Origin: Sanderia malayensis
Lineage: Eukaryota; Cnidaria; Scyphozoa; Semaeostomeae; Pelagiidae
Length of the DNA stretch: 64,000 nucleotides
Direction: 5' to 3'
Assembly: GCA_013076295.1 (NCBI GenBank)
Contig: RQOL01000808.1
Coordinates: 62,001 to 126,000 of the forward strand
A program made the position numbers and the translations under genes. Numbering within the stretch: the stretch's first letter is position 1; each line of letters begins with the position of its first letter. Shown piece by piece: positions 15,966 to 31,700 of the stretch. The notes under the pieces were generated by a model. The model was not told where the DNA came from. It saw only the letters and a program-made list of their open reading frames with translations, and did no database searches.

Positions 15966-17129
15966 CATTAACATTACTCCACACTAATTGCAGATGAATC
16001 CACGTTGTTACAGCTGAAACGAAGTAAAATACACATGCATTTGCTTGTTTTCAGTGATATTAACATTACTCCACACTAATTTCACATGAATCCACGTTAC
16101 TACAGCAGAAAATAAGTAAAAAACACATGCATTTGCGTGTTTTCAGTGATGTTAACATTACTCCACACTAATTGCAGATGAATCCACGTTGTTACAGCTG
16201 AAACGAAGTAAAATACACATGCATTTGCTTGTTTTTAGGGATATTAACATTACTACACGCTAATTGCACATGAATCCACGTTATTACAGTTGGAACTAAG
16301 TAAAATACATCTGGATATACTTGTTTTCAGTGATATTCACATTACTGCACACTAGTTGCACATGAATCCACGTTATTACAGCTGAAACTAAATAAAATAC
16401 ACATGCATTTGCTTTTTTGCAGTGATATTAACATTACTTCACAATAATTGCACATGAATCCACGTTGTTACAGCTGAAACTAACTGAATTACACATGCAT
16501 TGGTTTTTTTGCAGTGACATTAACATTACTGCAAACTAATTGTACATGAATCCACGTTATTACAGCTGAAATTAAATAAAATACACATGCACTTGCTTAC
16601 TTTCAGTAATATTAACATTACTGAAAAACTAGTTCCACATGAATCTACGTTATTACAGTTGGAACTAAGTAAAATACATCTGGATATACTTGTTTTAAGT
16701 GATATTCACATTACTGCTCACTAATTGCAGATGAATCCACGTTGTTGCAGCTGAAACTAACTAAATTACGCATGCATTTGTTTGTTTGCAGTGATATTGA
16801 CATTACTGCACACTAATTGGACATGAATCAACGTTATTACAGCTGAGACTAAGTAAAATACACATTCATGTACTTGTTTTCAGTGATATTAATATTACTG
16901 CCCACCAATTGCAGATGAATCCACGTTATTAGAGATGAAACTAAGTAAAATACGCATGCATTTGTCTGTTTCCATTGCTATTAACATTACTAAACACTAT
17001 TTGCACATGATTCCAGGTTATTAGAGCGGAAACTAACGAAAATACATATGCATTTGTTTGTTTGCAGTGTTATTGACATTACTGCACACTAATTGCACAT
17101 GAATCAACGTTATTACAGATGAAACTAAG

Positions 17130-17287
17130 CTGAAACTGTTGCTACAGCAGTCTTCACATTGAAAATTTTTACAAAATATAAAAGAAAGAGCATTAGCCAG
17201 GGAAATCAAACAATTGAAAAAGTATTTCAGAAGAAATTTTCGCGTGTTCCCAGCGCGGAAAACACAAAGGCGATTGTTCACGACTTG
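17130..17287. repeat. 158-bp non-satellite cassette, copy 7
   Basis: Same junctions, with ATGAAACTAAG just before it. One base is missing in AATCAAACAATTG, and CGCGGAAAAC disrupts one base of the hairpin stem. Confidence 0.85.
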
Positions 17288-17520
17288 CATTAACATTACT
17301 CCACACTAATTGCAGATGAATCCACGTTGTTACAGCTGAAACGAAGTAAAATACACATGCATTTGCTTGTTTTCAGTGATATTAACATTACTCCACACTA
17401 ATTGCACATGAATCCACGTTACTACAGCAGAAAATAAGTAAAAAACACATGCATTTGCGTGTTTTCAGTGATGTTAACATTACTCCACACTAATTGCAGA
17501 TGAATCCACGTTGTTACAGC

Positions 17521-20500
17521 TGAAACTAACTGAATTACACATGCATTGGTTTTTTTGCAGTGACATTAACATTACTGCAAACTAATTGTACATGAATCCA
17601 CGTTATTACAGCTGAAATTAAATAAATATATATGCACTTGCTTACTTGCAGGAATATTAACATTACTGAAAAACTAGTTCCACATGAATCTACGTTATTA
17701 CAGTTGGAACTAAGTAAAATACATCTGGATATACTTGTTTTCAGTGATATTCACATTACTGCTCACTAATTGCAGATGAATCCACGTTGTTACAGCTGAA
17801 ACTAACTAAATTACGCATGCATTTGTTTGTTTGCAGTGATATTGACATTACTGCACACTAATAGGACATGAATCAACGTTATTACAGCTGAAACTAAGTA
17901 AAATACACATGCATGTACTTGTTTTCAGTGATATTAACATTACTGCCCACTAATTGCAGATGAATCCACGTTATTAGAGATGAAACTAAGTAAAATACGC
18001 ATGCATTTGTCTGTTTCCATTGCTATTAACATTACTAAACACTAATTGCACATGACTCCACGTTATTAGAGCGGAAACTAACTAAAATACATATGCATTT
18101 GTTTGTTTGCAGTGTTATTTACATTACTGCACACTAATTGCACATGAATCAACGTTATTACAGCTGAAACTAAGTAAAATACACATGCATTTGCTTCTTT
18201 TTAGTGATATTAACATTACTGCCCACTAATTGCAGATGAATCCACGTTACTACAGATAAGAATAAGTAAAATACACATGCATTTTCGTGTTTTCAGTGAT
18301 ATTTGCACTACTGCATACTAATTAGATATGAATCCACGTTATTACAGAGAAAACTAAATAAAATACACATGCATTTACTTGTTTTCAGTGATATTAACAT
18401 TACTCCACACTAATTGCACATGAATCCACGTTACTACAGCAAAAAACAAGTAAAAAACATGTATTTGCGTGTTGTCAGTGATGTTAACATTACTCCACAC
18501 TAATTGCAGATGAATCCACGTTGTTACAGCTGAAACGAAGTAAAATACACATGCATTTGCTTGTTTTTAGGATATTAACATTACTCCACGCTAATTGCAC
18601 ATGAATCCACGTTACTACAGCAGAAAATAAGTAAAATACACATGCATTTGCGTGTTTTCAGTGATATTTGCACTACTGCATACTAATTGGATATGAATCC
18701 AGGTTATTACAGATAAAACTAAATAAAATACACATGCATTTGCTTGTTTTCAGTGCTACTAACAGTACTGAAAAACTAGTTCCACATGAATCTACGTGTT
18801 CACAGTTGGAACTAAGTTATATACATCTGCATGTACTTCTTTTCAGTGATATTAACATTACTGCCCACTAATTGCAGATGAATCCACGTTATTAGTGATG
18901 AAACTAAGTAAAATACCCAGGCATTTGTTTGTTTTCGGTGACATTAACATTACTGCACATTTATTGCACATGAATGCACGTTATTACAGCTGAAACTAAG
19001 TAAAGCACACATGCATTTGCTTCTTTTCAGTGATTTTAATATTACTGCACACTTTTTGCACATGAATCTACGTTAATACAGTTGGAACTAATTAACATAC
19101 ACATGCATTTGCTTGTTTTCAATGATAATAACATTATTGCACACTAATTGCACATGATTCCACGTTATTAGAGCTGAAACTAACTAAAATACACATCCAT
19201 TTGTTTGTCTGCAGGGATATTAACATTACTGCACACTAATTGGACATGAATTGACGTTATTACAGCTGAAACTAACTAAATTAAACATGCATTTGTTTGT
19301 TTGCAGTGATATTAACATTACTGCACACTTATTGCACATGAATCCTCGTTATTACAGCTAAAACTAAATAAAATACACATGCATTTGCTTGTTTTCTGTG
19401 ATATTATCATTACTGCACACTAATTGCACATGAATCCACGTTGTTACAGCTCAAACTAAGTAAAATACATATGGATTTGCTTGTTTTCAGTCATATTATC
19501 ATTACTGCACACTAATTGCACATGAATCCACGTTGTTACAGCTCAAACTAAATAAAATACACATGCATTTGCTTGTTTTCAGTGATATTATCATTACTGC
19601 ACACTAATTGCACATGAATCCACGTTGTTACAGCTGAGACTAAGTAAAATACACATGCATGTACTTGTTTTCAGTGATATTAACATTACTGCCCACCAAT
19701 TGCAGATGAATCCACGTTATTAGAGATGAAACTAAGTAAAATACGCATGCATTTGTCTGTTTCCATTGCTATTAACATTACTAAACACTATTTGCACATG
19801 ATTCCACGTTATTAGAGCGGAAACTAACTAAAATACATATGCATTTGTTTGTTTGCAGTGTTATTGACATTACTGCACACTAATTGCACATGAATCAACG
19901 TTATTACAGCTGAAACTAAGCTGAAACTGTTGCTACAGCAGTCTTCACATTGAAAATTTTTACAAAATATAAAAGAAAGAGCATTAGCCAGGGAAATCAT
20001 AACAATTGAAAAAGTATTTCAGAAGAAATTTTCGCGTGTTCCCAGCGCGAAAAACACAAAGGCGAATGTTCACGACTTGCATTAACATTACTCCACACTA
20101 ATTGCAGATGAATCCACGTTGTTACAGCTGAAACGAAGTAAAATACACATGCATTTGCTTGTTTTCAGTGATGTTAACATTACTCCACACTAATTGCACA
20201 TGAATCCACGTTACTACAGCAGAAAATAAGTAAAAAACACATGCATTTGCGTGTTTTCAGTGATGTTAACATTACTCCACACTAATTGCAGATGAATCCA
20301 CGTTGTTACAGCTGAAACGAAGTAAAATACACATGCATTTGCTTGTTTTTAGGGATATTAACATTACTCCACGCTAATTGCACATGAATCCACGTTACTA
20401 CAGCAGAAAATAAGTAAAATACACATGCATTTGCGTGTTTTCAGTGATATTTGCACTACTGCATACTAATTGGATATGAATCCAGGGTATTACAGATAAA

Positions 20501-22795
20501 ACTAAATAAAATACACATGCATTTGCTTGTTTTCAGTGCTACTAACAGTACTGGAAAACTAGTTCCACATGAATCTACGTCTTCACAGTTGGAACTAAGT
20601 TATATACATCTGCATGTACTTGTTTTCAGTGATATTAAATTACTGCCCACTAATTGCACATGAATCCACGTTGTTACAGCTGAAACTAACTGAATTACAC
20701 ATGCATTGGTTTTTTTGCAGTGACATTAACATTACTGCAAACTAATTGTACATGAATCCACGTTATTACAGCTGAAATTAAATAAAACATATATGCACTT
20801 GCTTACTTGCAGGAATATTAACATTACTGAAAAACTAGTTCCACATGAATCTACGTTATTACAGTTGGAACTAAGTAAAATACATCTGGATATACTTGTT
20901 TTCAGTGATATTCACATTACTGCTCACTAATTGCAGATGAATCCACGTTGTTGCAGCTGAAACTAACTAAATTACGCATGCATTTGTTTGTTTGCAGTGA
21001 TATTGACATTACTGCACACTAATTGGACATGAATCAACGTTATTACAGCTGAAACTAAGTAAAATACACATGCATGTACTTGTTTTCAGTGATATTAACA
21101 TTACTGCCACTAATTGCAGATGAATCCACGTTATTAGAGATGAAACTAAGTAAAATACGCATGCATTTGTCTGTTTCCCCTTGCTATTAACATTACTAAA
21201 CACTAATTGCACATGACTCCACGTTATTAGAGCGGAAACTAACTAAAATACATATGCATTTGTTTGTTTGCAGTGTTATTACATTACTGCACACTAATTG
21301 CACATGAATCAACGTTATTACAGCTGAAACTAAGTAAAATACACATGCATTTGCTTCTTTTTAGTGATATTAACATTACTGCCCACTAATTGCAGATGAA
21401 TCCACGTTACTACAGATAAGAATAAGTAAAATACACATGCATTTTCGTGTTTTCAGTGATATTTGCACTACTGCATACTAATTAGATATGAATCCACGTT
21501 ATTACAGAGAAAACTAAATAAAATACACATGCATTTACTTGTTTTCAGTGATATTAACATTACTCCACACTAATTGCACATGAATCCACGTTACTACAGC
21601 AAAAAACAAGTAAAAAACACATGTATTTGCGTGTTGTCAGTGATGTTAACATTACTCCACACTAATTGCAGATGAATCCACGTTGTTACAGCTGAAACGA
21701 AGTAAAATACACATGCAATTGCTTGTTTTTAGGGATATTAACATTACTCCACGCTAATTGCACATGAATCCACGTTACTACAGCAGAAAATAAGTAAAAT
21801 ACACATGCATTTGCGTGTTTTCAGTGATATTTGCACTACTGCATACTAATTGGATATGAATCCAGGTTATTACAGATAAAACTAAATAAAATACACATGC
21901 ATTTGCTTGTTTTCAGTGCTACTAACAGTATGAAAAAAAACTAGTTCCACATGAATCTACGTGTTCAAGTTTGAACTAAGTTATATACATCTGCATGTAC
22001 TTCTTTTCAGTGATATTAACATTACTGCCCACTATTGCAGATGAATCCACGTTATTAGTGATGAAACTAAGTAAAATACCCAGGCATTTGTTTGTTTTCG
22101 GTGACATTAACATTACTGCACATTTATTGCACATGAATGCACGTTATTACAGCTGAAACTAAGTAAAGCACACATGCATTTGCTTCTTTTCAGTGATTTT
22201 AATATTACTGCACACTATTTGCACATGAATCTACGTTAATACAGTTGGAACTAATTAACATACACATGCATTTGCTTGTTTTCAATGATAATAACATTAT
22301 TGCACACTAATGGCACATGATTCCACGTTATTAGAGCTGAAACTAACTAAAATACACATCCATTTGTTTGTCTGCAGGGATATTAACATTACTGCACACT
22401 AATTGGACATGAATTGACGTTATTACAGCTGAAACTAACTAAATTAAACATGCATTTGTTTGTTTGCAGTGATATTAACATTACTGCACACTTATTGCAC
22501 ATGAATCCTCGTTATTACAGCTAAAACTAAATAAAATACACATGCATTTGCTTGTTTTCTGTGATACTATCATTACTGCACACTAATTGCACATGAATCC
22601 ACGTTGTTACAGCTCAAACTAAGTAAAATACATATGGATTTGCTTGTTTTCAGTCATATTATCATTACTGCACACTAATTGCACATGAATCCACGTTGTT
22701 ACAGCTCAAACTAAATAAAATACACATGCATTTGCTTGTTTTCAGTGATATTATCATTACTGCACACTAATTGCACATGAATCCATGTTGTTACA
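17521..22795. repeat. Higher-order repeat, 3,160-bp offset, second copy truncated
   Basis: Variant order from 17521 is repeated from 20681 at a constant 3,160-bp offset: TGAAACTAACTGAATTACAC at 17521/20681, and the TTAGTGATAT...CTACAGATAAGAATAAG block at 18201/21361. Homology of the second copy fades near 22795, where the first copy continues into the cassette-bearing segment. Edges are approximate. Confidence 0.7.
19921..20079. repeat. 159-bp non-satellite cassette, copy 8 (last in window)
   Basis: Same junctions. This is the last copy; none is found in the remaining 44 kb, although satellite continues. Hairpin arms are intact. Confidence 0.85.
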
Positions 22796-25700
22796 GCTCA
22801 AACTAAGTAAAATACATATGGATTTGCTTGTTTTCAGTGATTTTAACATTACTGCACACTAATTGCACATGAATCTACGTTTTTACAGTTGGAACTAGGT
22901 AAAATACATATGCATTTATTGTTTTCAGTAAGCTTAACACTGCTGAACAATAATTGCACATCAATCCACGTTATTACAGCTGAAACTAAGTAAAATACAC
23001 ATGCATTTGTTTGTTTTCAGTGACATTACATTACTGCACACTTATTGTACATGAATCCATGGTGTTACAGCTGAAACTAATTAAAATACACATGGATTTG
23101 TTTGTTTGCAGTGATTTTAACAATACTACACACTAATTGCACATGAATCCACGTTATTACAGCTTAAACTAAGTATGAAAGACAGGCATTTGCGTGTTTT
23201 CAGTGATATTAACACTACTGCACACTCATTGCACATGAATCCACGTTATTACAGATGCAACTAAATAAAATACACATGCATGTGCTTGTGTTAATTAATA
23301 TTAACAATGCTAAACCCTAATTGCACATAAATCCACGTTGTTACAGCTGAAACGAAGTAAAATACACATGCATTTGTTTGTTTTCGGTGACATTAACATT
23401 ACTGCACACTTATTGCACATGAATGCACGTTATTACAGCTGAAACTAAGTAAAGCACACATGCATTTGCTTTTTTTCTGAGTTATTTTATCATTACTGCA
23501 CACTATTTGCACATGAATCTACGTTAATACAGTTGGAACTAATTAAAATACACATGCATTTGCTTGTTTTCAGTGATATTAACATTACTGCACACCAATT
23601 GCACATGATTCCACGTTATTACAGCTGAGGCTAAGTAAAATACACATGCATTTGCTTGTTTTCAGTGATATTAACTTTACCGCACACTAATTGCACACGA
23701 TTCCACGTTATTAGAGCTTAAACTAACTAAAATACACATCCATTTGTTTGTTTGCAGGGATATTAACATTGCTGCACACTAATTGCAAATGAATCCACGT
23801 TATTAGAGCTGAAACTAACTAAAATACACATGCATTTGTTTGTTTCCAGTGATATTAACATTACTGCACACTAATTGCACATGAATCCACGTTATTACAG
23901 CTCTAACTAAGTAAGAAAGAGAGGCACCTGCGTGTTTTCAGTGCTATTAACACTACTGCACACTAATTGGACATGAATCAACGTTATTACAGCTGAAACT
24001 AAGTAAAATACACATGCATTTGCTTGTTTTCAGTGATATTAACCTTACTGCACACTAATTGGACATGAATCAACGTTATTACAGCTGAAACTAAGTAAAA
24101 CTTGCATGCATTTACTTCTTTCCAGTGATTTTATCATTACTGCACACTATTTGCACATGAATCTACGTTAATACAGTTGAAACTAATTAAAATACACATG
24201 CATTTGCTTATTTTCAGTGATAATAACATTACTGCAAACTAATTGCACATGATTCCACATTATTACAGCTGAAGCTAAGTAAAATACACATGCATTTGCT
24301 TGTTTTCAGTGATATTAACATTATTGCACACTAATTGCACATGATTCCACGTTATTAGAGCTGAAACTAACTAAAATACCCATGCATTTGTTTGTTTGCA
24401 GTGATATTAACATTACTGCACAGTAATGGCACATGAATCCACGTTGTTACACCTCAAACTAAGTAAAATACACATGCATTTGCTTGTTTTCAGTGATATT
24501 AACCTTACTGCAAACTAATTGGACATGAATCAACGTTATTACAGCTGAAACTAAGTAAAACTTGTATGCATTTGCTTCTTTTCAGTGATTTTAACATTAC
24601 TGCACACTATTTGCACATGAATCTACGTTATTACAGTTGGAACTAAGTAAAATATACATGCATTTGCTTGTTTTCAGTGATATTAACATTACTGCACACC
24701 ATTGCACATGAATCAACGTTATTACAGCTGAAACTAAGTAAAATACACATGCATTTGCTTCTTTTTAGTGATATTAACATTACTCGAAACTAATTGCACA
24801 TGAATACACGTTATTTCAGCTGAAACTAAGTAAAATACATATGCATTTGCTTGTTTCCATTGCTATTAACATTACTAAACACTAATTGCACATGATTCCA
24901 CGCTATTAGAGCTGAAACTAACTAAAATACCCATGCATTTGTTTGTTTGCAGTGATATTAACATTACTGCACACTAATTGCACATGAATCCACGTTATTA
25001 CAGCTCTAACTAAGTAAGAAAGACAGGCACTTGCGTGTTTTCAGTGATATTAACACTACTGCACACTTATTGCACATGAGTCCACTTCATTACAGTTGAA
25101 AGTAAGTAAAATACACATGCATTTGCATGTTTTCAGTGATATTAACATTACTGCACACCAATTCCACATGATTCCACGTTATTAGAGCTTAAACTAACTA
25201 AAATACACATCCATTTGTTTGTTTGCAGGGATATTAACATTGCTGCACACTGATTGCAAATGAATCCACGTTATTAGAGCTGAAACTAACTAAAATACAC
25301 ATGCATTTGTTTGTTTGCAGTGATATTAACCTTACTGCACTCTAATTGGACATGAATCAACGTTATTACAGCTGAAACTAACTAAAATACACATGCATTT
25401 GTTTGCTTGCAGTGATATTAACCTTACTGCACACTAATTGGACATGAATCAACGTTATTACAGCTGAAACTAAGTAAAATACACATGCATTGGTTTGTTT
25501 GCAGTGATATTAACATTACTGAACACTAATTGCACATGAATCCACGTTATTACAGCTCTAACTAAGTAAGAAAGACAGGCACCTGCGTGTTTTCAGTGCT
25601 ATTAACACTACGGCACACTAATTGGACATGAATCAACGTTATTACAGCTGAAACTAAGTAAAATACACATGCATTTGCTTGTTTTCAGTGATATTAACAT

Positions 25701-28700
25701 TACTGCACACTAATTGGACATGAATCAACGTTATTACAGCTGAAACTAAGTAAAACTTGCATGCATTTGCTTCTTTTCAGTGATTTTAACACTACTGCAC
25801 ACTTATTGCACATGAGTCCACTTTATTACAGCTGAAACCAAGTAAAATACACATGCATTTGCTTGTTTCCATTGCTATTAACATTACTAAACACTAATTG
25901 CACATGATTCCACGTTATTAGAGCTGAAACTAACTAAAATACCATGCATTTGTTTGTTTGCAGTGATATTAACATTACTGCACACTAATTGCACATGAAT
26001 CCACGTTATTACAGCTCTAACTAAGTAAGAAAGACAGGCACTTGCGTATTTTCAGTGATATTAACACTACTGCAGACTTATTACACATGAGTCCACTTTA
26101 TTACAGTTGAAAGTAAGGAAAATACACATGCATTTGCATGTTTTCAGTGATATTAACATTACTGCACAGTAATGGCACATGAATCCACGTTGTTACACCT
26201 CAAACTAAGTAAAATACACATGCATTTGCTTGTTTTCAGTGATATTAACCTTACTGCACACTAATTGGACATGAATCAACGTTATTACAGCTGAAACTAA
26301 GTAAAACTTGTATGCATTTGCTTCTTTTCAGTAATTTTAACATTACTGCACACTATTTGCACATGAATCTACGTTATTACAGTTGGAACTAAGTAAAATA
26401 TACATGCATTTGCTTGTTTTCAGTGATATTAACATTACTGCACACCAATTGCACATGAATCAACGTTATTACAGCTGAAACTAAGTAAAATACACATGCA
26501 CTTGCTTCTTTTTAGTGATATTAACATTACTCGAAACTAATTGCACATGAATACACGTTATTTCAGCTGAAACTAAGTAAAATACACATGCATTTGCTTG
26601 TTTCCATTGCTATTAACATTACTAAACACTAATTGCACATGATTCCACGTTATTAGAGCTGAAACTAACTAAAATACCCATGCATTTGTTTGTTTGCAGT
26701 GATATTAACATTACTGCACACTAATTGCACATGAATCCACGTTATTACAGCTCTAACTAAGTAAGAAAGACAGGCACTTGCGTGTTTTCAGTGATATTAA
26801 CACTACTGCAGACTATTTACACATGAGTCCACTTTATTAAAGTTGAAAGTAAGTAAAATACACATGCATTTGCATGTTTTTAGTGATATTAACATTACTG
26901 CACAGTAATGGCACATGAATCCACGTTGTTACACCTCAAACTAAGTAAAATACACATGCATTTGCTTGTTTTCAGTGATATTAACCTTACTGCACACTAA
27001 TTGGACATGAATCAACGTTATTACAGCTGAAACTAAGTAAAACTTGCATGCATTTGCTTCTTTTCAGTGATTTTAACATTACTGCACCCTATTTGCACAT
27101 GAATCTACGTTATTACAGTTGGAACTAAGTAAAATATACATGCATTTCCTTGTTTTCAGTGATATTAACATTACTGCACACCAATTGCACATGATTCCAC
27201 GTTATTACAGCTGAGGCTAAGTAAAATACACATGCATTTGCTTGTTTTCAGTGATATTAACATTACTACACACTAATTGCATACGATTCCACGTTATTAG
27301 AGCTTACACTAACTAAAATACACATGCATTTGTTTGTTTGCAGTGATATTAACATTACTGCACACTAATTGCACATGAATCCACGTTATTACAGCGGAAA
27401 CTAAGTAAACTACACATGCACTTGCGTGTTTTCAGTGATATTAACACTACTGCACACTAATGGCACATGAGTCCACTTTATTACAGATAAAACTAAATAA
27501 TATACACATGCATTTCCTTGTTTTCAGTGCTACTAACATTACTGAAAAACTAGTTCCACATGAATTTACGTTTTTACAGTTGGAACTAAGTTATATACAT
27601 CTGCAAGTACTTGTTTTCAGTGATATTAACATTACTGCCCACTAATTGCAGATGAATCCACGTTATTAGTGATGAAACTAAGTAAAATACGCAGGCATTT
27701 GTTTGTTTTCATTGCTATTAACATTACTAAACACTAATTGCACATGATTCCACGTTATTAGAGATGAAACTAAGTAAAATACGCATGCCTTTGTTTGTTT
27801 TCATTGCTATTACCATTACTAAACACTAATTGCACATGATTCCAGGTTATTAGAGCTTAAACTAACTAAAATACACATCCATTTGTTTGTTTGCAGGGAT
27901 ATTAACATTGCTGCACACTGATTGCAAATGAATCCACGTTATTAGAGCTGAAACTAACTAAAATACACATGCATTTGTTTGTTTGCAGTGATATTAACCT
28001 TACTGCACACTAATTGGACATGAATCAACGTTATTACAGCTGAAACTAACTAAAATACACATGCATTTGTTTGTTTGCAGTGATATTAACCTTACTGCAC
28101 ACTAATTGGACATGAATCAACGTTATTACAGCTGAAACTAAGTAAAATACACATGCATTGGTTTGTTTGCAGTGATATTAACATTACTGAACACTAATTG
28201 CACATGAATCCACGTTATTACAGCTCTAACTAAGTAAGAAAGACAGGCACCTGCGTGTTTTCAGTGCTATTAACACTACGGCACACTAATTGGACATGAA
28301 TCAACGTTATTACAGCTGAAACTAAGTAAAATACACATGCATTTGCTTGTTTTCAGTGATATTAACATTACTGCACACTAATTGGACATGAATCAACGTT
28401 ATTACAGCTGAAACTAAGTAAAATTTGCATGCATTTGCTTCTTTTCAGTGATTTTAACACTACTGCATACTTATTGCACATGAGTCCACTTTATTACAGC
28501 TGAAACCAAGTAAAATACACTTGCATTTGCTTGTTTCCATTGCTATTAACATTACTAAACACTAATTGCACATGATTCCACGTTATTAGAGCTGAAACTA
28601 ACTAAAATACCCATGCATTTGTTTGTTTGCAGTGATATTAACATTACTGCACACTAATTGCACATGAATCCACGTTATTAAAGCTCTAACTAAGTAAGAA

Positions 28701-31700
28701 AGACAGGCACTTGCGTGTTTTCAGTGATATTAACACTACTGCAGACTTATTACACATGAGTCCACTTTATTACAGTTGAAAGTAAGGAAAATACACATGC
28801 ATTTGCATGTTTTCAGTGATATTAACATTACTGCACAGTAATGGCACATGAATCCACGTTGTTACACCTCAAACTAAGTAAAATACACATGCATTTGCTT
28901 GTTTTCAGTGATATTAACCTTACTGCACACTAATTGGACATCAATCAACGTTATTACAGCTGAAACTAAGTAAAACTTGTATGCATTTGCTTCTTTTCAG
29001 TAATTTTAACATTACTGCACACTATTTGCACATGAATCAACGTTATTACAGCTGAAACTAAGTAAAATACACACGCATTTGCTTCTTTTTAGTGATATTA
29101 ACATTACTCGAAACTAATTGCACATGAATACACGTTATTTCAGCTGAAACTAAGTAAAATACACATGCATTTGCTTGTTTCCATTGCTATTAACATTACT
29201 AAACACTAATTGCACATGATTCCACGTTATTAGAGCTGAAACTAACTAAAATACCCATGCATTTGTTTGTTTGCAGTGATATTAACATTACTGCACACTA
29301 ATTGCACAAGAATCCATGTTATTACAGCTCTAACTAAGTAAGAAAGACAGGCACTTGCTTGTTTTCAGTGATATTAACACTACTGCACACTTATTGCACA
29401 TGAGTCCACTTTATTACAGTTGAAAGTAAGTAAAATACACATGCATTTGCATGTTTTCAGTGATATTAACATTACTGCACAGTAATGGCACATGAATCCA
29501 CGTTGTTACCCCTCAAACTAAGTAAAATAGACATGCATTTGCTTGTTTTCAGTGATATTAACCTTACTGCACACTAATTGGACATGAATCAACGTTATTA
29601 CAGCTGAAACTAAGTAAAACTTGCATGCATTTGCTTCTTTTCAGTGATTTTAACATTACTGCACCCTATTTGCACATGAATCTACGTTATTACAGTTGGA
29701 ACTAAGTATAATATACATGCATTTCCTTGTTTTCAGTGATATTAACATTACTGCACACCAATTGCACATGATTCCACGTTATTACAGCTGAGGCTAAGTA
29801 AAATACACATGCATTTGCTTGTTTTCAGTGATATTAACTTTACTGCACACTAATTGCATACGATTCCACGTTATTAGAGCTTACACTAACTAAAATACAC
29901 ATGCATTTGTTTGTTTGCAGTGATATTAACATTACTGCACACTAATTGGACATGAATCAACGTTATTACAGCTGAAACTTAGTAAAATACACATGCATTT
30001 GCTTCTTTTTAGTGATAATAACCTTACTCGAAACTAATTGCACATGAATCCACGTTGTTACAGCTGAAATTAACTAAATTACGCATGCATTTGTTTGTTT
30101 GCATTGATATTGACATTACTGCACACTAATTGGACATGAATCAACGTTATTAAAGCTGAAACTAAGTAAAACAAACATGCATTTGCTTCTTTTCAGTGAC
30201 TTTAACATTACTGCACACTATCTGCACATGAATCTACGTTACTACAGCTAAAAATAGATAAATTAAATATGTATTTGTTTGTTTGCAGTGATATTAACAT
30301 TACTCCCCACTAATTGCAGATGAATCCACGTTATTAGTGATGAAACTAAGTAAAATACCCAGGCATTTGTTTGTTTTCATTGCTATTAACATTACTAAAC
30401 ACTAATTGCACATGATTCCACGTTATTAGAGCTGAAACTAACTTAAATGCACATGCATTTGTTTGTTTGCAGTGATATTAACATTACTGCACACTAATTG
30501 CACATGAATCCACTTTATGACAGTTGAAAGTAAGTAAAATACACATGCATTTGCATGTTTTCAGTGATATTAACATTACTGCAGAGTAATGGCACATGAA
30601 TCCACGTTGTTACAGCAGAAACTAACTGAATTACACATGCATTTGTTATTTTGCAGTGACATTAACATTACTGCAAACTAATTGCACATGAATCCACGTT
30701 ATTACAGCTGAAATTAAATATAATACACATGCACTTGCTTACTTGCGGTAATATTAACAGTACTGAAAAACTAGTTCCACATGAGTCTACGTTTTTACAG
30801 TTTGAACTAAGTTATATACATCTGCATGTACTTGTTTTCAGTGATATTAACATTACTGCACTCTAATTGCACATGAATCAACGTTATTACAGCTGAAACT
30901 AAGTAAAATACACATGCATTTGCTTTTTTTTAGTGATATTAACATTACTCGAAACTAATTGCCCATGAATCCACGTTACTACAGCTGAAACTAAGTAAAA
31001 TACACATGCATTTGCGTGTTTTCAGTGATATTAACATTACTCCACACTAATTGCAGATGAATCCACGTTGTTACAGCTGAAACGAAGTAAAATACACATG
31101 CATTTGCTTGTTTTCAGTGATATTAACATTACTCCACACTAATTGCACATGAGTCCACGTTACTACAGCAGAAAATAAGTAAAATACACATGCATTTGCG
31201 TGTTTTCAGTGATATTTGCACTACTGCATACTAATTGGATATGAATCCAGGTTATTACAGATAAAACTAAATAAAATACACATGCATTTGCTTGTTTTCA
31301 GTGCTACTAACAGTACTGGAAAACTAGTTCCACATGAATCTACGTCTTCACAGTTGGAACTAAGTTATATACATCTGCATGTACTTGTTTTCAGTGATAT
31401 TAACATTACTGCCCACTAATTGAAGATGAATCCACGTTATTAGTGATGAAACTAAGAAAAATACATATGCATTTGCTTGTTTTCAGTGATATTCACATTA
31501 CTGCTCACTAATTGCAGATGAATCACGTTACTACAGATAAGAATAAGTAAAATACACATGCATTTCCGTGTTTTCAGTGATATTTGCACTACTGCATACT
31601 AATTAGATATGAATCCACGTTATTACAGATAAAACTAAATAAAATACACATGCATTTGCTTCTTTTTAGTGATATTAACATTACTGCCCACTAATTGCAG

